Source: Ruminococcus sp.
Lineage (GTDB): Bacteria > Bacillota > Clostridia > Oscillospirales > Ruminococcaceae
DNA: 62,712 nucleotides
Direction: 5' to 3'
Assembly (NCBI GenBank): GCA_030531185.1
Contig: JAUNOG010000008.1
Span: 1 to 62,712 of the forward strand
Under the pieces are notes generated by a model that ran no database searches, had not been told where the DNA came from, and saw nothing but the letters and a program-made list of their open reading frames with translations. Below, piece after piece: positions 34,209-43,702 of the stretch (positions within the stretch are counted from its first letter, which is position 1; each line of letters starts with the position of its first letter). Position numbers and translations under genes: made by a program.

Positions 34209-36365
34209 TCAAGCGGAAGGATTGTCGTTGACCGTACCGTTGGGATCAGGCTGTGAGCTTGGCTCAGGTTCGGTAACAGGAGGTGCGGGAGGCTCCTCCG
34301 TAGTGGTCGTGGTCGTCGTTGTCGTCGACTCTGTAGTGGTAGGAGTAATATCGATCAGACCCGACTCGTTGAGCGAACCGTTGAGCTTAACTTCCTTCTT
34401 ATCGTAGTCAATATCGTAAACCGCATAGTTTATTGTCTTGCCCGTCTCCTCATTTCTGATAGAGATTGTGAGAGTTTCGGTCTTTTTACCTGAAATATCA
34501 ATGTTTACCGTACCGCCCGCAACAGTTTCTCCTCTTGAAATGGACTGCGAATATGCAACGTTACCGTTCTTATAAACCTCGATAGAGTACGCGCCGTGGA
34601 TACCGTTCGGCAGTGGCAGCGAGATAGTCAAATCAACAGGCTCTGTTTCACCTGTAGAAACGTAAATTGTAACCTCAGTTTCCATATCTACCTTATCGCC
34701 TGCGTCGATGGACTGGTCGATTACCTTGCCCTTATCGCCCTCGTGCTCGATCTCTTCAACCTTGGCAACAAGCTTGTTCTCCTTGAGAGCCGCAATAGCC
34801 TTTTCCTTAGTCATTCCTACTACGTCCGGTACCTTGACCTGCGTGTCAACGGGACCCTTACTTACGAAGATCGTTACAGTTCCGCCATACGCATATTCAC
34901 TTCCCGCAGGAGGCTCGGTCTTGATTACAAGACCCTCTGCAACCTCGTCGTCAAACATTGTTCTGAGAACTACATTAAACATAGCCGCTTTCAGTTCGCT
35001 TTCGGCAACAGCCTGCTCGTTTCCTGTCATATCCGGAATAATTACCATCTGCTTGCCCTTGCTTACTTTAAGCGTAAGGGTGTAGCCTTCCTTAACGGAC
35101 TTTCCTGCCGTCTGGCTCTGCCAGAAGATAATTCCGTCGTCGTATTCGTCATTGTACTCGTTGACAAGCTCAAATTTAAGCTTGTCTTTCCAGTCCTGCT
35201 CGACCTGAACAATATTCTTACCCACAAAGTTAGGAAGAGTAACTGTACCCGTATGAATTCCCGATGTTCCCGAGAATGACTTGATAACGACCCAGCCGAT
35301 AACGCAAGCCGCAACGATAACTACCGCAACGGTAACAGCAAGGAGAATAGGCACAACATATGAACGCTTCTTTCCGTCCTCCTCTTCGTCTTCATCGGTT
35401 TCGTCGTCTTCTTCATCGGAATCATCTTCATAATTCTCGTCATAATCGTCATAAATTGGAGGCTGATTGTTAACAGGAGCGTCAAATAACTGACTTGACG
35501 CAACCGCAGCACCGTCCTTATAGCCGAAAACAACGGATTGATTAAGCTTGAAAGTATCTATATCTCTTATCATTTCAGCCGCAGACTGGTATCTTCTTAC
35601 AGGCTCTCTTTCCATAGCGTGAATTACTATTTCTTCCAAAGCCTCGGGAATTGCAGGCATAATTTCTCTCGGCGGAACAGCGTCCTCCTGCATATGCTTC
35701 AAAGCGATAGCTACGGGATTTTCACCGTCAAAAGGCTTTCTGCCCGTAAGCATTTCATAAAGCATTACGCCGACAGAATAAATATCGGAACGCTCGTCGG
35801 TCATATCTCCTCTTGCCTGTTCGGGCGAAATATAGTGAACAGATCCTATCGTCTTATCCGAAAGGGTCTTGCCGTCAATTCTGGAAAATCTTGCAATACC
35901 GAAGTCCATGACCTTGATTGTTCCGTCCGTGAACAGCATAATGTTCTGCGGCTTGATATCACGGTGAACGATACCCTTGTCGTGAGCGTGCTGCAAAGCT
36001 CTCAATATCTGAGTTACAAAGTGCAGCGCGTCCTTCCATTTAAGTACGCCCTGTCTTTCAATAAACTCCTTTAAGGTTATACCGTCAATGTACTCCATAA
36101 CGATAAACTGAATTTCATCAGTAAATCCCACGTCGTAGATCTTAACGATATTAGGGTGAGAAAGAACTGCTATAGCCTTGCTTTCGTTTCTGAATCTGCG
36201 GAGGAATTCCTCATTTTCCGCAAACTCGGGTTTAAGAATTTTAACGGCTACCGTGCGGTTTTCCATTACGTCCATAGCTTTATAAACGTCCGCCATTCCT
36301 CCGACGCCTATCAGCTCGGTAATTTCATATCTGCCGTCAAGCTTCTTACCGATGTTAGAATCCAT
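34209..36365 (-). CDS. prkC: PASTA domain Ser/Thr protein kinase PrkC
   Basis: 718 residues. Kinase domain ~10-275: glycine loop IGVGGMADVYKA, VAVKILKPE, HRDIKPQNIM and DFGIARF are all intact. An acidic juxtamembrane stretch of Asp/Glu (~310-340) precedes one membrane helix (VVPILLAVTVAVVIVAACVIGWVVI). Outside are three PASTA repeats (TLPNFVGKNIVQVEQD, VIPDMTGNEQAVAESEL, VPDVVGMTKEKAIAAL), a beta domain and a Thr-rich tail. PrkC senses muropeptides or lipid II and controls germination, translation and wall metabolism. Paired with the phosphatase gene upstream. Confidence 0.96.
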   Translation of the reverse strand: MDSNIGKKLDGRYEITELIGVGGMADVYKAMDVMENRTVAVKILKPEFAENEEFLRRFRNESKAIAVLSHPNIVKIYDVGFTDEIQFIVMEYIDGITLKEFIERQGVLKWKDALHFVTQILRALQHAHDKGIVHRDIKPQNIMLFTDGTIKVMDFGIARFSRIDGKTLSDKTIGSVHYISPEQARGDMTDERSDIYSVGVMLYEMLTGRKPFDGENPVAIALKHMQEDAVPPREIMPAIPEALEEIVIHAMEREPVRRYQSAAEMIRDIDTFKLNQSVVFGYKDGAAVASSQLFDAPVNNQPPIYDDYDENYEDDSDEEDDETDEDEEEDGKKRSYVVPILLAVTVAVVIVAACVIGWVVIKSFSGTSGIHTGTVTLPNFVGKNIVQVEQDWKDKLKFELVNEYNDEYDDGIIFWQSQTAGKSVKEGYTLTLKVSKGKQMVIIPDMTGNEQAVAESELKAAMFNVVLRTMFDDEVAEGLVIKTEPPAGSEYAYGGTVTIFVSKGPVDTQVKVPDVVGMTKEKAIAALKENKLVAKVEEIEHEGDKGKVIDQSIDAGDKVDMETEVTIYVSTGETEPVDLTISLPLPNGIHGAYSIEVYKNGNVAYSQSISRGETVAGGTVNIDISGKKTETLTISIRNEETGKTINYAVYDIDYDKKEVKLNGSLNESGLIDITPTTTESTTTTTTTTTEEPPAPPVTEPEPSSQPDPNGTVNDNPSA

Positions 36366-36409
36366 TTAATTCAACTCCTATTTTTTTATTGATTGGTTAC
36401 TTGCGTATT

Positions 36410-37138
36410 CTAATTTGCAATTACAGCCGCAGAAATATTATCCTTGCCGCCGCATTCGTTTGAATACTCGGTAAGCTGCGCTATCGCATTATCAAGGTTA
36501 TTTCCGAAAACTGAGGTATATATCAGCTCCTCGCTGCAATAGCCTGACAAACCGTCGGAGCAAAGGAAAACAGAGAAATTACCCTCTTCCTCCAATTCAA
36601 AATAATCGACCTCAACATCAGGCTCAACGCCCACAGCCTTGGTGATGACATTTCTCATCGGGTGAACCTTTGCCTCCTCAGGGGTTATCTGACCGCTGCG
36701 GCAGAGCATTTCCACATAGGTATGGTCGGTGGTGACCTGCCTGATTCCGTCGTTGTTCATAACATAAGCCCTGCTATCGCCCACATTGACAATATATATC
36801 TTCTTGTCTATTACAAGAGCGGCGGCGCAGGTCGTGCCCATACCGTTTTTGTCAATGTCCTCACGGCTTTTTTCATACACCAGAGTGTTTGCGTAATGCA
36901 CGGCGTTAAGCATTAGATTTCTTATGGAGTTGTCGTTCATATCCGCTCGGAAGTTTTCCGTTACCCTTTTGAAAAAAGCGTCGATCGCAACCTGACTTGC
37001 AACGCCTCCCGACGCGGCGCCTCCCATACCGTCGCATACCGCAGCGCAGGCAATATTGTCGCCGAGAAACTCTGCTCTTACCCTGTCTTGATTTTCACTT
37101 CGCTTTTTACCTATGTCTGTAGCCGATGCCAGAAACAA
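36410..37138 (-). CDS. stp: PP2C-type Ser/Thr protein phosphatase
   Basis: 242 residues if TTG 37138 is the start; GGTGG lies 8 nt ahead, and the product then begins MFLASATDIGKKRSENQDRV, fitting PP2C N-termini. GTG codons at 37150/37147 abut the same ribosome site and look too close. Metal-binding aspartates are in NQDRVRAEF, VCDGMGGAASGG, LCSDGLSG and GKDNISAAVI. It dephosphorylates PrkC and its targets, including RsgA and EF-G in Bacillus. Equivalent to B. subtilis prpC. Confidence 0.93.
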   Translation of the reverse strand: MFLASATDIGKKRSENQDRVRAEFLGDNIACAAVCDGMGGAASGGVASQVAIDAFFKRVTENFRADMNDNSIRNLMLNAVHYANTLVYEKSREDIDKNGMGTTCAAALVIDKKIYIVNVGDSRAYVMNNDGIRQVTTDHTYVEMLCRSGQITPEEAKVHPMRNVITKAVGVEPDVEVDYFELEEEGNFSVFLCSDGLSGYCSEELIYTSVFGNNLDNAIAQLTEYSNECGGKDNISAAVIAN

Positions 37139-37156
37139 GCAGCTCACCACCTTTCA

Positions 37157-38203
37157 TTAAATTTCGTATTCCCGTCTTAACTGCCCGCAGGCGGCGTCGA
37201 TATCCGCGCCAAGCGTCCGTCTTACGGTAGCGTTCAGTCCCAGCTCTTCAAGATATTTCTGAAATCTGTGCGCCGACTTTCTGTCGGACTTGTAATTACG
37301 CTCCTTTATCTTATTGACAGGAATTATATTCACATGACAGACAAATCCGCCAAGCAGCTTCGCAAGTTCCTTTGCGTCCTCTCTTGTATCGTTATGTCCG
37401 TCAATCAAAGCGTACTCAAATGATATTCGTCTGCCGGTGACCTTGAAATAATATCTGCAGGCCTCAAGCAGCTGATCAATATCGTACCTGTTATTCACAG
37501 GCATTATCTCGCTCCTTGCCTTATTATTGGAGGCGTGCAGCGAAATCGAAAGAGTTATGCCAAGTCTGAGCTCGGCAAGCTCATAGATCCTCGGGACTAC
37601 CCCGCAGGTAGAGACCGAAACGTGTCTTAGGGACATATTCATTCCCTTGTCGCAGGACAGTATTTTCAGGAAATTGACAACGTTATCGAAATTATCCATA
37701 GGCTCGCCTATTCCCATAAGAACGACCCCTGAAATTTTACGTCCGCTGTTTCTCTCAGCCTCGTATATCTGCAAAAGGATCTCCGAAGAAGTCAAGTCCC
37801 TCTTGTACCCCGCAATGGTGGACGCGCAGAAACGGCAGCCCATTTTACAGCCTACCTGAGTGGACACGCAAATGGTGTTTCCGTAGCTGTATTCCATTAT
37901 AACAGTTTCGATATGATTTCCATCCGGAAGTCTATATAAATATTTTACAGTATTATCAGTGTTAGATTCAAGCTTTTTTACAACAAATAGTGATTTTAAA
38001 CAAAATTTTTCTTTTAGGAGATTCCGTAATTGTACAGATAGATTAGTCATTTCGTCAAATGTTGCCACACGCTTGACGTGAAGCCAATCAAAAATCTGTT
38101 TGGCACGGAATTTTTTCTCTCCCAAAGCCACGATTTGTTCTTCAAGCTCCTCGGGAAAAAGACCGAGAATGTCAATTTTTCCCTGTTCGTCGCAAACTAC
38201 CAT
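37157..38203 (-). CDS. rlmN: Dual-specificity rRNA/tRNA m2A methyltransferase RlmN
   Basis: 348 residues. Radical SAM enzyme that methylates C2 of adenosine 2503 in 23S rRNA and A37 in some tRNAs. The cluster motif CKMGCRFCAS (~118-127), the N-terminal helical RNA-binding region and the HASNNKARSEIMPVN, SFEYALIDGHNDTREDA and VRRTLGADIDAACGQL signatures with the two acting cysteines are present. RBS GGAGGTGACG before ATG. Three bases separate it from rsmB. Confidence 0.96.
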   Translation of the reverse strand: MVVCDEQGKIDILGLFPEELEEQIVALGEKKFRAKQIFDWLHVKRVATFDEMTNLSVQLRNLLKEKFCLKSLFVVKKLESNTDNTVKYLYRLPDGNHIETVIMEYSYGNTICVSTQVGCKMGCRFCASTIAGYKRDLTSSEILLQIYEAERNSGRKISGVVLMGIGEPMDNFDNVVNFLKILSCDKGMNMSLRHVSVSTCGVVPRIYELAELRLGITLSISLHASNNKARSEIMPVNNRYDIDQLLEACRYYFKVTGRRISFEYALIDGHNDTREDAKELAKLLGGFVCHVNIIPVNKIKERNYKSDRKSAHRFQKYLEELGLNATVRRTLGADIDAACGQLRREYEI

Positions 38204-38206
38204 ACG

Positions 38207-39523
38207 TCACCTCCGACGAATGAATTTGGCAATGAAAAAGCCGTCCGAACCCCATTTTGCAGGAGTAATTGTCAACCGACATTCATTTTTGCTGTCCCCG
38301 AAGCATTCGCCTAACGGAGCAGGCTCAAAATCGGGATTTTCTTTTAAAAATCTGTCGGCAACTTCGTCATTCTCAGCACGTGAAACCGTGCAGGTCGAGT
38401 AGACCAGAACTCCGCACTGCTTGACATAAGCCGACGATGTTTTCAGAATATCGTACTGTATCTCAGGCAGTCTTTCAAAGTCCTTGGGACTTTTATACTT
38501 GATCTCGGGCTTTCGGCGTATAACTCCCAGACCCGAACAGGGAACGTCGCAAAGCACTCTGTCCGCCGCAGGCAGATCGGGATTAAATAATTTCGCATTA
38601 TTTACCCTTGCCTCGACACAGCTCAGACCCAGCCTTTCAGCGCCGGATTTTATAAGCTTGACCCGATTTTCGTGAAGATCAAAAGCAAGTACCCTACCGT
38701 GATTTTTCATTCTCTCGGCAACAGTAAACGTCTTACCTCCCGGAGCGGAGCATAGATCAAGCACAATATCGTTTTCCTGCGGGTCAAGAGCCGCACAGCA
38801 AAGCTGGCTTGATATATCCTGAACGTGAAATCTGCCCTCGGCATAAGCCTTTGTTTTCTCCACCGAATGACTGAAACACACGTTAGCGCAATCGGGCAGC
38901 AAACCGTTTATCTCAAATGTTACGCCGTCCTCCAACAGCATATCCAATGTGCTGTTCATATCGTGAAATACTGTGTTTATCCGAACGGACGCGGGAGCCT
39001 GCCCCACAGAGGTTTCAAGCATATTCAGACAGATTTCCCTGCCGTACTCGTCATTCCACTTTTTTACCAGCCACAGAGGACAGGAGTACTCCAGCGCCAA
39101 CGTCTCCAACGAGTCTCGGCGTTTCGGGAGTTCCTTGCCGTTTCTGATAAACTCTCTGAGCATACCGTTGACAAACCCCGACACAGCAGGATTTCTGTCC
39201 TTTTTGGCAAGCTTTACAGCTTCGTCCACAGCCGCAGAGTCGGGAACTGAGTCCATATACTTCAGCTGATACAAACCCGTTCTCAGTATGTTGCGGACAG
39301 AATCGCTGAGCCTGTTCTTAGGATTTTTGGAAAGACTTTTTATTATCTCGTCAAGAGTTAACTGTCTTTCAAGTACGCCGTAAAACAGCGCAGAGGCAAA
39401 TTTCTTTTCCTGCGGCGTTAGGTCGCTCTTTTCAAGCGCATTGTCCAATATTATATTTGAATATGAAGAATTCTCATCAAGCTTTGTCAAAAGCCTGACT
39501 ACAAACTTTCTGGAATTAGCCAA
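38207..39523 (-). CDS. rsmB: 16S rRNA m5C967 methyltransferase RsmB
   Basis: 438 residues. Starts at TTG 39523 with GGAGG 7 nt ahead. An N-terminal NusB-like helical domain (~1-130) is followed by the SAM methyltransferase domain with DLCSAPGGKTFTVAERM, CDVPCSGLGVIRRKPEIKY (the PC motif that supports catalysis) and LVYSTCTVSRAENDEV (the TC catalytic motif). It modifies 16S rRNA at C967. Conserved position between fmt and rlmN. Confidence 0.95.
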   Translation of the reverse strand: MANSRKFVVRLLTKLDENSSYSNIILDNALEKSDLTPQEKKFASALFYGVLERQLTLDEIIKSLSKNPKNRLSDSVRNILRTGLYQLKYMDSVPDSAAVDEAVKLAKKDRNPAVSGFVNGMLREFIRNGKELPKRRDSLETLALEYSCPLWLVKKWNDEYGREICLNMLETSVGQAPASVRINTVFHDMNSTLDMLLEDGVTFEINGLLPDCANVCFSHSVEKTKAYAEGRFHVQDISSQLCCAALDPQENDIVLDLCSAPGGKTFTVAERMKNHGRVLAFDLHENRVKLIKSGAERLGLSCVEARVNNAKLFNPDLPAADRVLCDVPCSGLGVIRRKPEIKYKSPKDFERLPEIQYDILKTSSAYVKQCGVLVYSTCTVSRAENDEVADRFLKENPDFEPAPLGECFGDSKNECRLTITPAKWGSDGFFIAKFIRRR

Positions 39524-39586
39524 TTAAATTCCTCCGAATGCCGTAAAGCCTTCCGCTTTACATATTTACATCTCCGACAAGCATAA

Positions 39587-40528
39587 TTACTTGCCGTTCC
39601 CTAAAATAGCCCCTTTGCAAACAGGCTTTCCTCTGAGATAGTCGGCGGTTTTCATTCGTTTTGAACCCTCGGCTTGTATCTCAGTAAATCTGATAACGCC
39701 GTCGGAACAAGCAACCGAAAAATCCTTTTCGTTAACAATACTTCCCGCAGGCGAACCGCAGGACGTATTTGAAACGATCTCCGATCTGTAGATTTTTATT
39801 CTCTTACCGTCAAGTATTGTTACCGCACAGGGCCAGTCTGAAAGTCCGCAAATCTGTTTGTGGATTTTTCTCACGGAATTATTAAAATCAATGCCGCACA
39901 TATCCTTTGAAAGCATAGGCGCATAGCTTGACAGGCTTTCGTCCTGCGACACAGGAGTTATCTCGCCTTTTTCAAGCTTTTCAAGGGTTTCGATCAAGAG
40001 TTCCGCGCCCATAACAGAAAGTCTGTCAAACAGCTCGGCGGCTGTCTCGTTTTCGCCTATCGGAGTTTCCTTCTGCAAAAGCATATCGCCTGTGTCGATA
40101 CCCTCGCCCATAAGCATTGTGGTAATACCCGTCTTTTCCTCGTCATTCAGCACCGCCCATTGGATAGGACCTGCCCCACGATACTTAGGCAAAAGCGAAC
40201 CGTGCACGTTCACACAACCGTACCTTGGGATTTCCAACACCGATTTGGGCAGGATTTTTCCGTAAGCCACCACAACAACACAGTCGGGAGCAAGCTTTTT
40301 CAGCAAATCAACATATTCCTCGCCGTTCTTTTTCAGGCTCTGAGGCTGATACACCGGAGTATTATGCGACAAGGCAAGAACCTTTACAGGCGAAGGCGTA
40401 AGCTTATAGCCCCTGCCCTTGGGCTTATCAGGCTGAGTAAAAACCGCCTGAACGTTATGACCTCCGTCATATAATGCCTGCAAGGTAGGTACGGCAAAAT
40501 CGGGAGTACCCATAAAAACTACATTCAT
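39587..40528 (-). CDS. fmt: Methionyl-tRNA formyltransferase
   Basis: 313 residues. Transfers the formyl group from 10-formyl-THF to initiator Met-tRNA. Visible: VVFMGTPDFAVPTLQAL, PDKPKGRG, the formyl-site NVHGSLLPKYRGAGPIQWAVLN (Asn-His-Asp set with NVH and later GITTMLMGEGIDTGDML) and a C-terminal OB domain (~205-313). Abuts def; the two genes start and finish the formyl-Met cycle. Confidence 0.97.
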   Translation of the reverse strand: MNVVFMGTPDFAVPTLQALYDGGHNVQAVFTQPDKPKGRGYKLTPSPVKVLALSHNTPVYQPQSLKKNGEEYVDLLKKLAPDCVVVVAYGKILPKSVLEIPRYGCVNVHGSLLPKYRGAGPIQWAVLNDEEKTGITTMLMGEGIDTGDMLLQKETPIGENETAAELFDRLSVMGAELLIETLEKLEKGEITPVSQDESLSSYAPMLSKDMCGIDFNNSVRKIHKQICGLSDWPCAVTILDGKRIKIYRSEIVSNTSCGSPAGSIVNEKDFSVACSDGVIRFTEIQAEGSKRMKTADYLRGKPVCKGAILGNGK

Positions 40529-40993
40529 TTATTCGTCTACCTCAATAAATTCTTCAACATATTCAAGGAAAAGATGACCGTCAAGATGAGCGGTCTCGTG
40601 ACAAACCGCCTGAGCAAACAGATCCGATACTGTCATTTCGTACCATTCTCCGTTTCTGTCCTGCGCCTTAAAAGTAACGCTCTTTGGACGTGTGACATAG
40701 CCCCATTCTCCGGGACAAGACAGACAGCCCTCCTGAACCCTCTGCTTTTCCTCCGACTGCCAAGTTATCTCGGGGTTTATCAGTTCGTAAATCTTTCCGT
40801 CGCCAATATCGATAATGCAGAACCGTCTGAGAATAGCTACCTGCGGAGCGGCAAGACCCGCGCCCTCCGCCTTTTTCAGAGTGTCCGCCATATCGTCAAG
40901 CCATGTCCACAGCTTTTGGTCGAACTTTTCCACAGGCTTGCAAACCTTGTGGAGCATTTCATCGCTTTTATTCAATATTTTTCTGATTGCCAT
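40529..40993 (-). CDS. def: Peptide deformylase
   Basis: 154 residues from ATG 40993; the ATG at 41005 directly abuts AAAGGA and is too close. It removes N-formyl from nascent proteins. Motif 1 GAGLAAPQV, motif 2 EGCLSCPG with the metal Cys, and motif 3 CHETAHLDG with the metal-binding HExxH. The usual third motif reads HEIDH or HEYDH; here the residue before the second His is Ala, a small departure while metal ligands and the catalytic Glu remain. Adjacent to fmt. Confidence 0.95.
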   Translation of the reverse strand: MAIRKILNKSDEMLHKVCKPVEKFDQKLWTWLDDMADTLKKAEGAGLAAPQVAILRRFCIIDIGDGKIYELINPEITWQSEEKQRVQEGCLSCPGEWGYVTRPKSVTFKAQDRNGEWYEMTVSDLFAQAVCHETAHLDGHLFLEYVEEFIEVDE

Positions 40994-41011
40994 TTCAGTG
41001 ACCATTCCTTT

Positions 41012-43477
41012 CTAAAGTCCGATATCTCCGTTAATATCCGCATAGATATGTACCGTTCTGAAATCATTGTTCTTGTAGAATTCGCTCAGCACAAATCTTA
41101 TCATTTCACGGAAATCCTTATTATTTTTAGATTTAAGTATCAATCTGTACCTATATTTATTGTTAATCATTTCCAAAGTGCAGGGAGCGGGTCCTATAGC
41201 TCTCAACGGAAATGAAACCTTATGCGTTTTAATGTATTCGCCGATAAGCCAAGTGACCCATTTTGAGGCTGAGATCGCCTTACTCTCCAGCGGAGCAGAA
41301 AATCCGATCACGCATATATCGCAAAACGGCGGATAGATCAAAGCCTGCCTCAGCGCTATCTCCTCAGCGTAAAACTCGTCGTAATTCTGCTGAGCCGCAA
41401 GATTTAAGACATAGTGCTCGGGAACAAAGGTCTGAATATACGCAAACCCCGGCTTCTGTCCCCTGCCGCTCCTGCCGACAACCTGTGTAAGCAGTGAAAA
41501 CGTCCGCTCATAGCTTTTAAAATCGCCTGTAAACAACGCCTTATCAAGCGAAACAACTCCAACCAGAGTTACCTCGGGAAAATTAAGACCCTTGGCTATC
41601 ATCTGTGTGCCGAGCATAATATCGTACTCGTGATTTTCAAACGCCCTGAAATTTTCCTCATAGGAATATCTTGAGGACGTCGTATCGGCGTCCATACGCA
41701 GAATTCTTGCGCTTGGAAAAATCCTTGCTATTTCGTCCTCAACGCGCTGCGTGCCCACTCCGCTTGATTTCAGCTTGTCCGATTTACAGTTGGGACACAC
41801 GCAGTTGTTATCCATTGTATATCCGCAGTAGTGACACATATACCGATTATTTTTTTTATGGTAAGTAAGCGGGATATTGCAGTTGGGACACACCACAGGC
41901 TGTCTGCACTCCGCGCAGGAGATATAGGTAGTAAATCCTCTGCGGTTTAAAAGCAGAATTACCTGCTCGTTTTTTTCAAGGGTCTCCGTAATCTTATCAG
42001 CAAGCTGTCGGCTGAGCAGACTGTCGTTGCCCTCCGCCACCTCTCTTTGCATATCTATTATCTCGACCTGCGGAAGCGAAACGTCCGCATATCGGTGTTT
42101 TAGCTCAAATAAATGAAATCTGTGATTTTGCGCGAAATAAAAGCTTTCCAGAGAAGGAGTAGCCGATGCCATCAACAGCACTCCGCCGTTATGACCGCAC
42201 CGCTGAATGCCCACGTCTCTTGCGTGGTATCTGGGTGACGTATCGGACTTGTACGACTGCTCGCCCTCCTCGTCCATAATGATAATCCCCAAATTGCTCA
42301 CGGGAGCAAACACGGCGCTGCGAGTACCTATTACAATTCTTGCCTCGCCCCTCTTTATCCTCTTGAACTCGTCAATTCTCTGTCCCAGAGAAAGAGAAGA
42401 ATGCAAAAGCGCGATTTTCTCACCAAAGAGCAGTTTGAACTTTGTTACCATCTGCGGCGTAAGCGATATTTCGGGAACAAGCATAATTGCCGTTTTTCCC
42501 ATTTTCAAAACGGAATGGATCACCCGTATAAATACAGAGGTTTTTCCGCTGCCCGTAACTCCGTACAGTAATGCGCCCGCAGGCTTTCCGCTTTTCACAA
42601 GCGACATTATTCCCTCATAAGCCGCAGTCTGTTCTTCATTGAGCTGAATTTTCTCGGGATCGCGGCGTTCGGTAATATCTCCCACTGCGTCTCTCATTAC
42701 CTCGTACTTATACTCGTGAAGAATACCCTTTTCACAAAGCCGCTTGATGATAGTCGTCGTGCAGTTGGTCATATAACAGACCTCTTTCACCGACGCGCTG
42801 CCGCTTTCCTCCAAAAGCTTTATCACCATAGACTGCTTGGGAGTAAAGGAAAAAGCCTCCTCGCCGCTGAGATACCTGTCCGACAGACGGACCATTTTAA
42901 CGCTTTCGTCGCCAACTCTGCGCTTCAGGCTCTCGGTCTCCTCAATAAAGCCCTTGTCTATCAGCCTGTCAACGATACGCTTTTTATCGGGGTCGTTTCT
43001 GCTGTCGAGGAAATTATCTATCTCCCGCTGATTTTTATTTATTCTTAGGAACTCGATAATATTCCTTTCCTCGCTGCTGAGTCTTTCGTCGTCGATATAG
43101 GTGTTGACAAGGTTATAGTGCTTGGAAAAGCTGTAGGAAAATCCCGTAGGCACAACGGACTTATAAGCGTCGAAAAAAGTGCAGAACGTGTTCTCTTTCA
43201 GCCAGAAAATTATTTTCATCATCTCATCGGTAAGCAGACTTTCGCTGTCTATTACCGACGATATCGGCTTTAGCTTTTCGTTGTACTCCGACTCGGCATA
43301 GGTTCTTGTAATAAATCCGATAGACCTCTTATTTCCCTTGCCGAACGGAACAATAACTCTTACTCCTACCTTTGCGGCGTCCCTCAAATTCTCGGGAACG
43401 GAATAGGAATATTCAGCGTCAAAACTGTATGCGGCTCTGCTTATGGCAACCTTTGCTACTATAAACTCACCCCGCAT
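41012..43477 (-). CDS. priA: Primosomal protein N' (PriA helicase)
   Basis: 821 residues from ATG 43477 (GGAGG 8 nt upstream; a TTG at 43492 overlaps that site). PriA reloads the replisome at stalled forks. An N-terminal DNA-binding domain precedes the helicase with Walker A LLYGVTGSGKTSVF, VPEISLTPQM, IVIGTRSAVFAP and the zinc-binding insertion CAEC..VVCPNCNIPL..YMCHYCGY..CVCPNCKS (eight Cys). Motif II reads IIMDEEGEQSYKS, with Gly where DEEH is usual. Downstream motifs MIAKGLNFPEVTLVGV and LLTQVVGRSGRG are intact. Confidence 0.95.
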   Translation of the reverse strand: MRGEFIVAKVAISRAAYSFDAEYSYSVPENLRDAAKVGVRVIVPFGKGNKRSIGFITRTYAESEYNEKLKPISSVIDSESLLTDEMMKIIFWLKENTFCTFFDAYKSVVPTGFSYSFSKHYNLVNTYIDDERLSSEERNIIEFLRINKNQREIDNFLDSRNDPDKKRIVDRLIDKGFIEETESLKRRVGDESVKMVRLSDRYLSGEEAFSFTPKQSMVIKLLEESGSASVKEVCYMTNCTTTIIKRLCEKGILHEYKYEVMRDAVGDITERRDPEKIQLNEEQTAAYEGIMSLVKSGKPAGALLYGVTGSGKTSVFIRVIHSVLKMGKTAIMLVPEISLTPQMVTKFKLLFGEKIALLHSSLSLGQRIDEFKRIKRGEARIVIGTRSAVFAPVSNLGIIIMDEEGEQSYKSDTSPRYHARDVGIQRCGHNGGVLLMASATPSLESFYFAQNHRFHLFELKHRYADVSLPQVEIIDMQREVAEGNDSLLSRQLADKITETLEKNEQVILLLNRRGFTTYISCAECRQPVVCPNCNIPLTYHKKNNRYMCHYCGYTMDNNCVCPNCKSDKLKSSGVGTQRVEDEIARIFPSARILRMDADTTSSRYSYEENFRAFENHEYDIMLGTQMIAKGLNFPEVTLVGVVSLDKALFTGDFKSYERTFSLLTQVVGRSGRGQKPGFAYIQTFVPEHYVLNLAAQQNYDEFYAEEIALRQALIYPPFCDICVIGFSAPLESKAISASKWVTWLIGEYIKTHKVSFPLRAIGPAPCTLEMINNKYRYRLILKSKNNKDFREMIRFVLSEFYKNNDFRTVHIYADINGDIGL

Positions 43478-43495
43478 AGCTTTTTCCTCCAAAAA

Positions 43496-43702
43496 TCAAA
43501 GTCTTAAAGACGGATCCTCAATGATCTTATATTCTCCCGCCGCCAGCTCGTCGACCGCCGTCTTAACAGGCTTTTGTTCAAGTACCGTCTTGTTTTCACA
43601 AGCGTCGTCTGTAATTTCTCTCGCTCTCTTAGCAACGGCGATAACGAGCGAATAATAGCTCTCGTTGTTCTTTAAAATCTGGCATACTGCTGGTCTAAGC
43701 AT
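43496..43702 (-). CDS. rpoZ: RNA polymerase omega subunit
   Basis: 68 residues. The core motif SYYSLVIAVAKRAREI and the end VKTAVDELAAGEYKI are typical of omega, which wraps the beta' C-terminus and aids assembly. It overlaps the end of gmk by 8 nt, the standard gmk-rpoZ-priA order. Confidence 0.94.
   Translation of the reverse strand: MLRPAVCQILKNNESYYSLVIAVAKRAREITDDACENKTVLEQKPVKTAVDELAAGEYKIIEDPSLRL

Noticed and set aside
34596-35279. 227-residue plus-strand open frame in prkC
   Set aside because: Antisense shadow of the PASTA region with no start signal.
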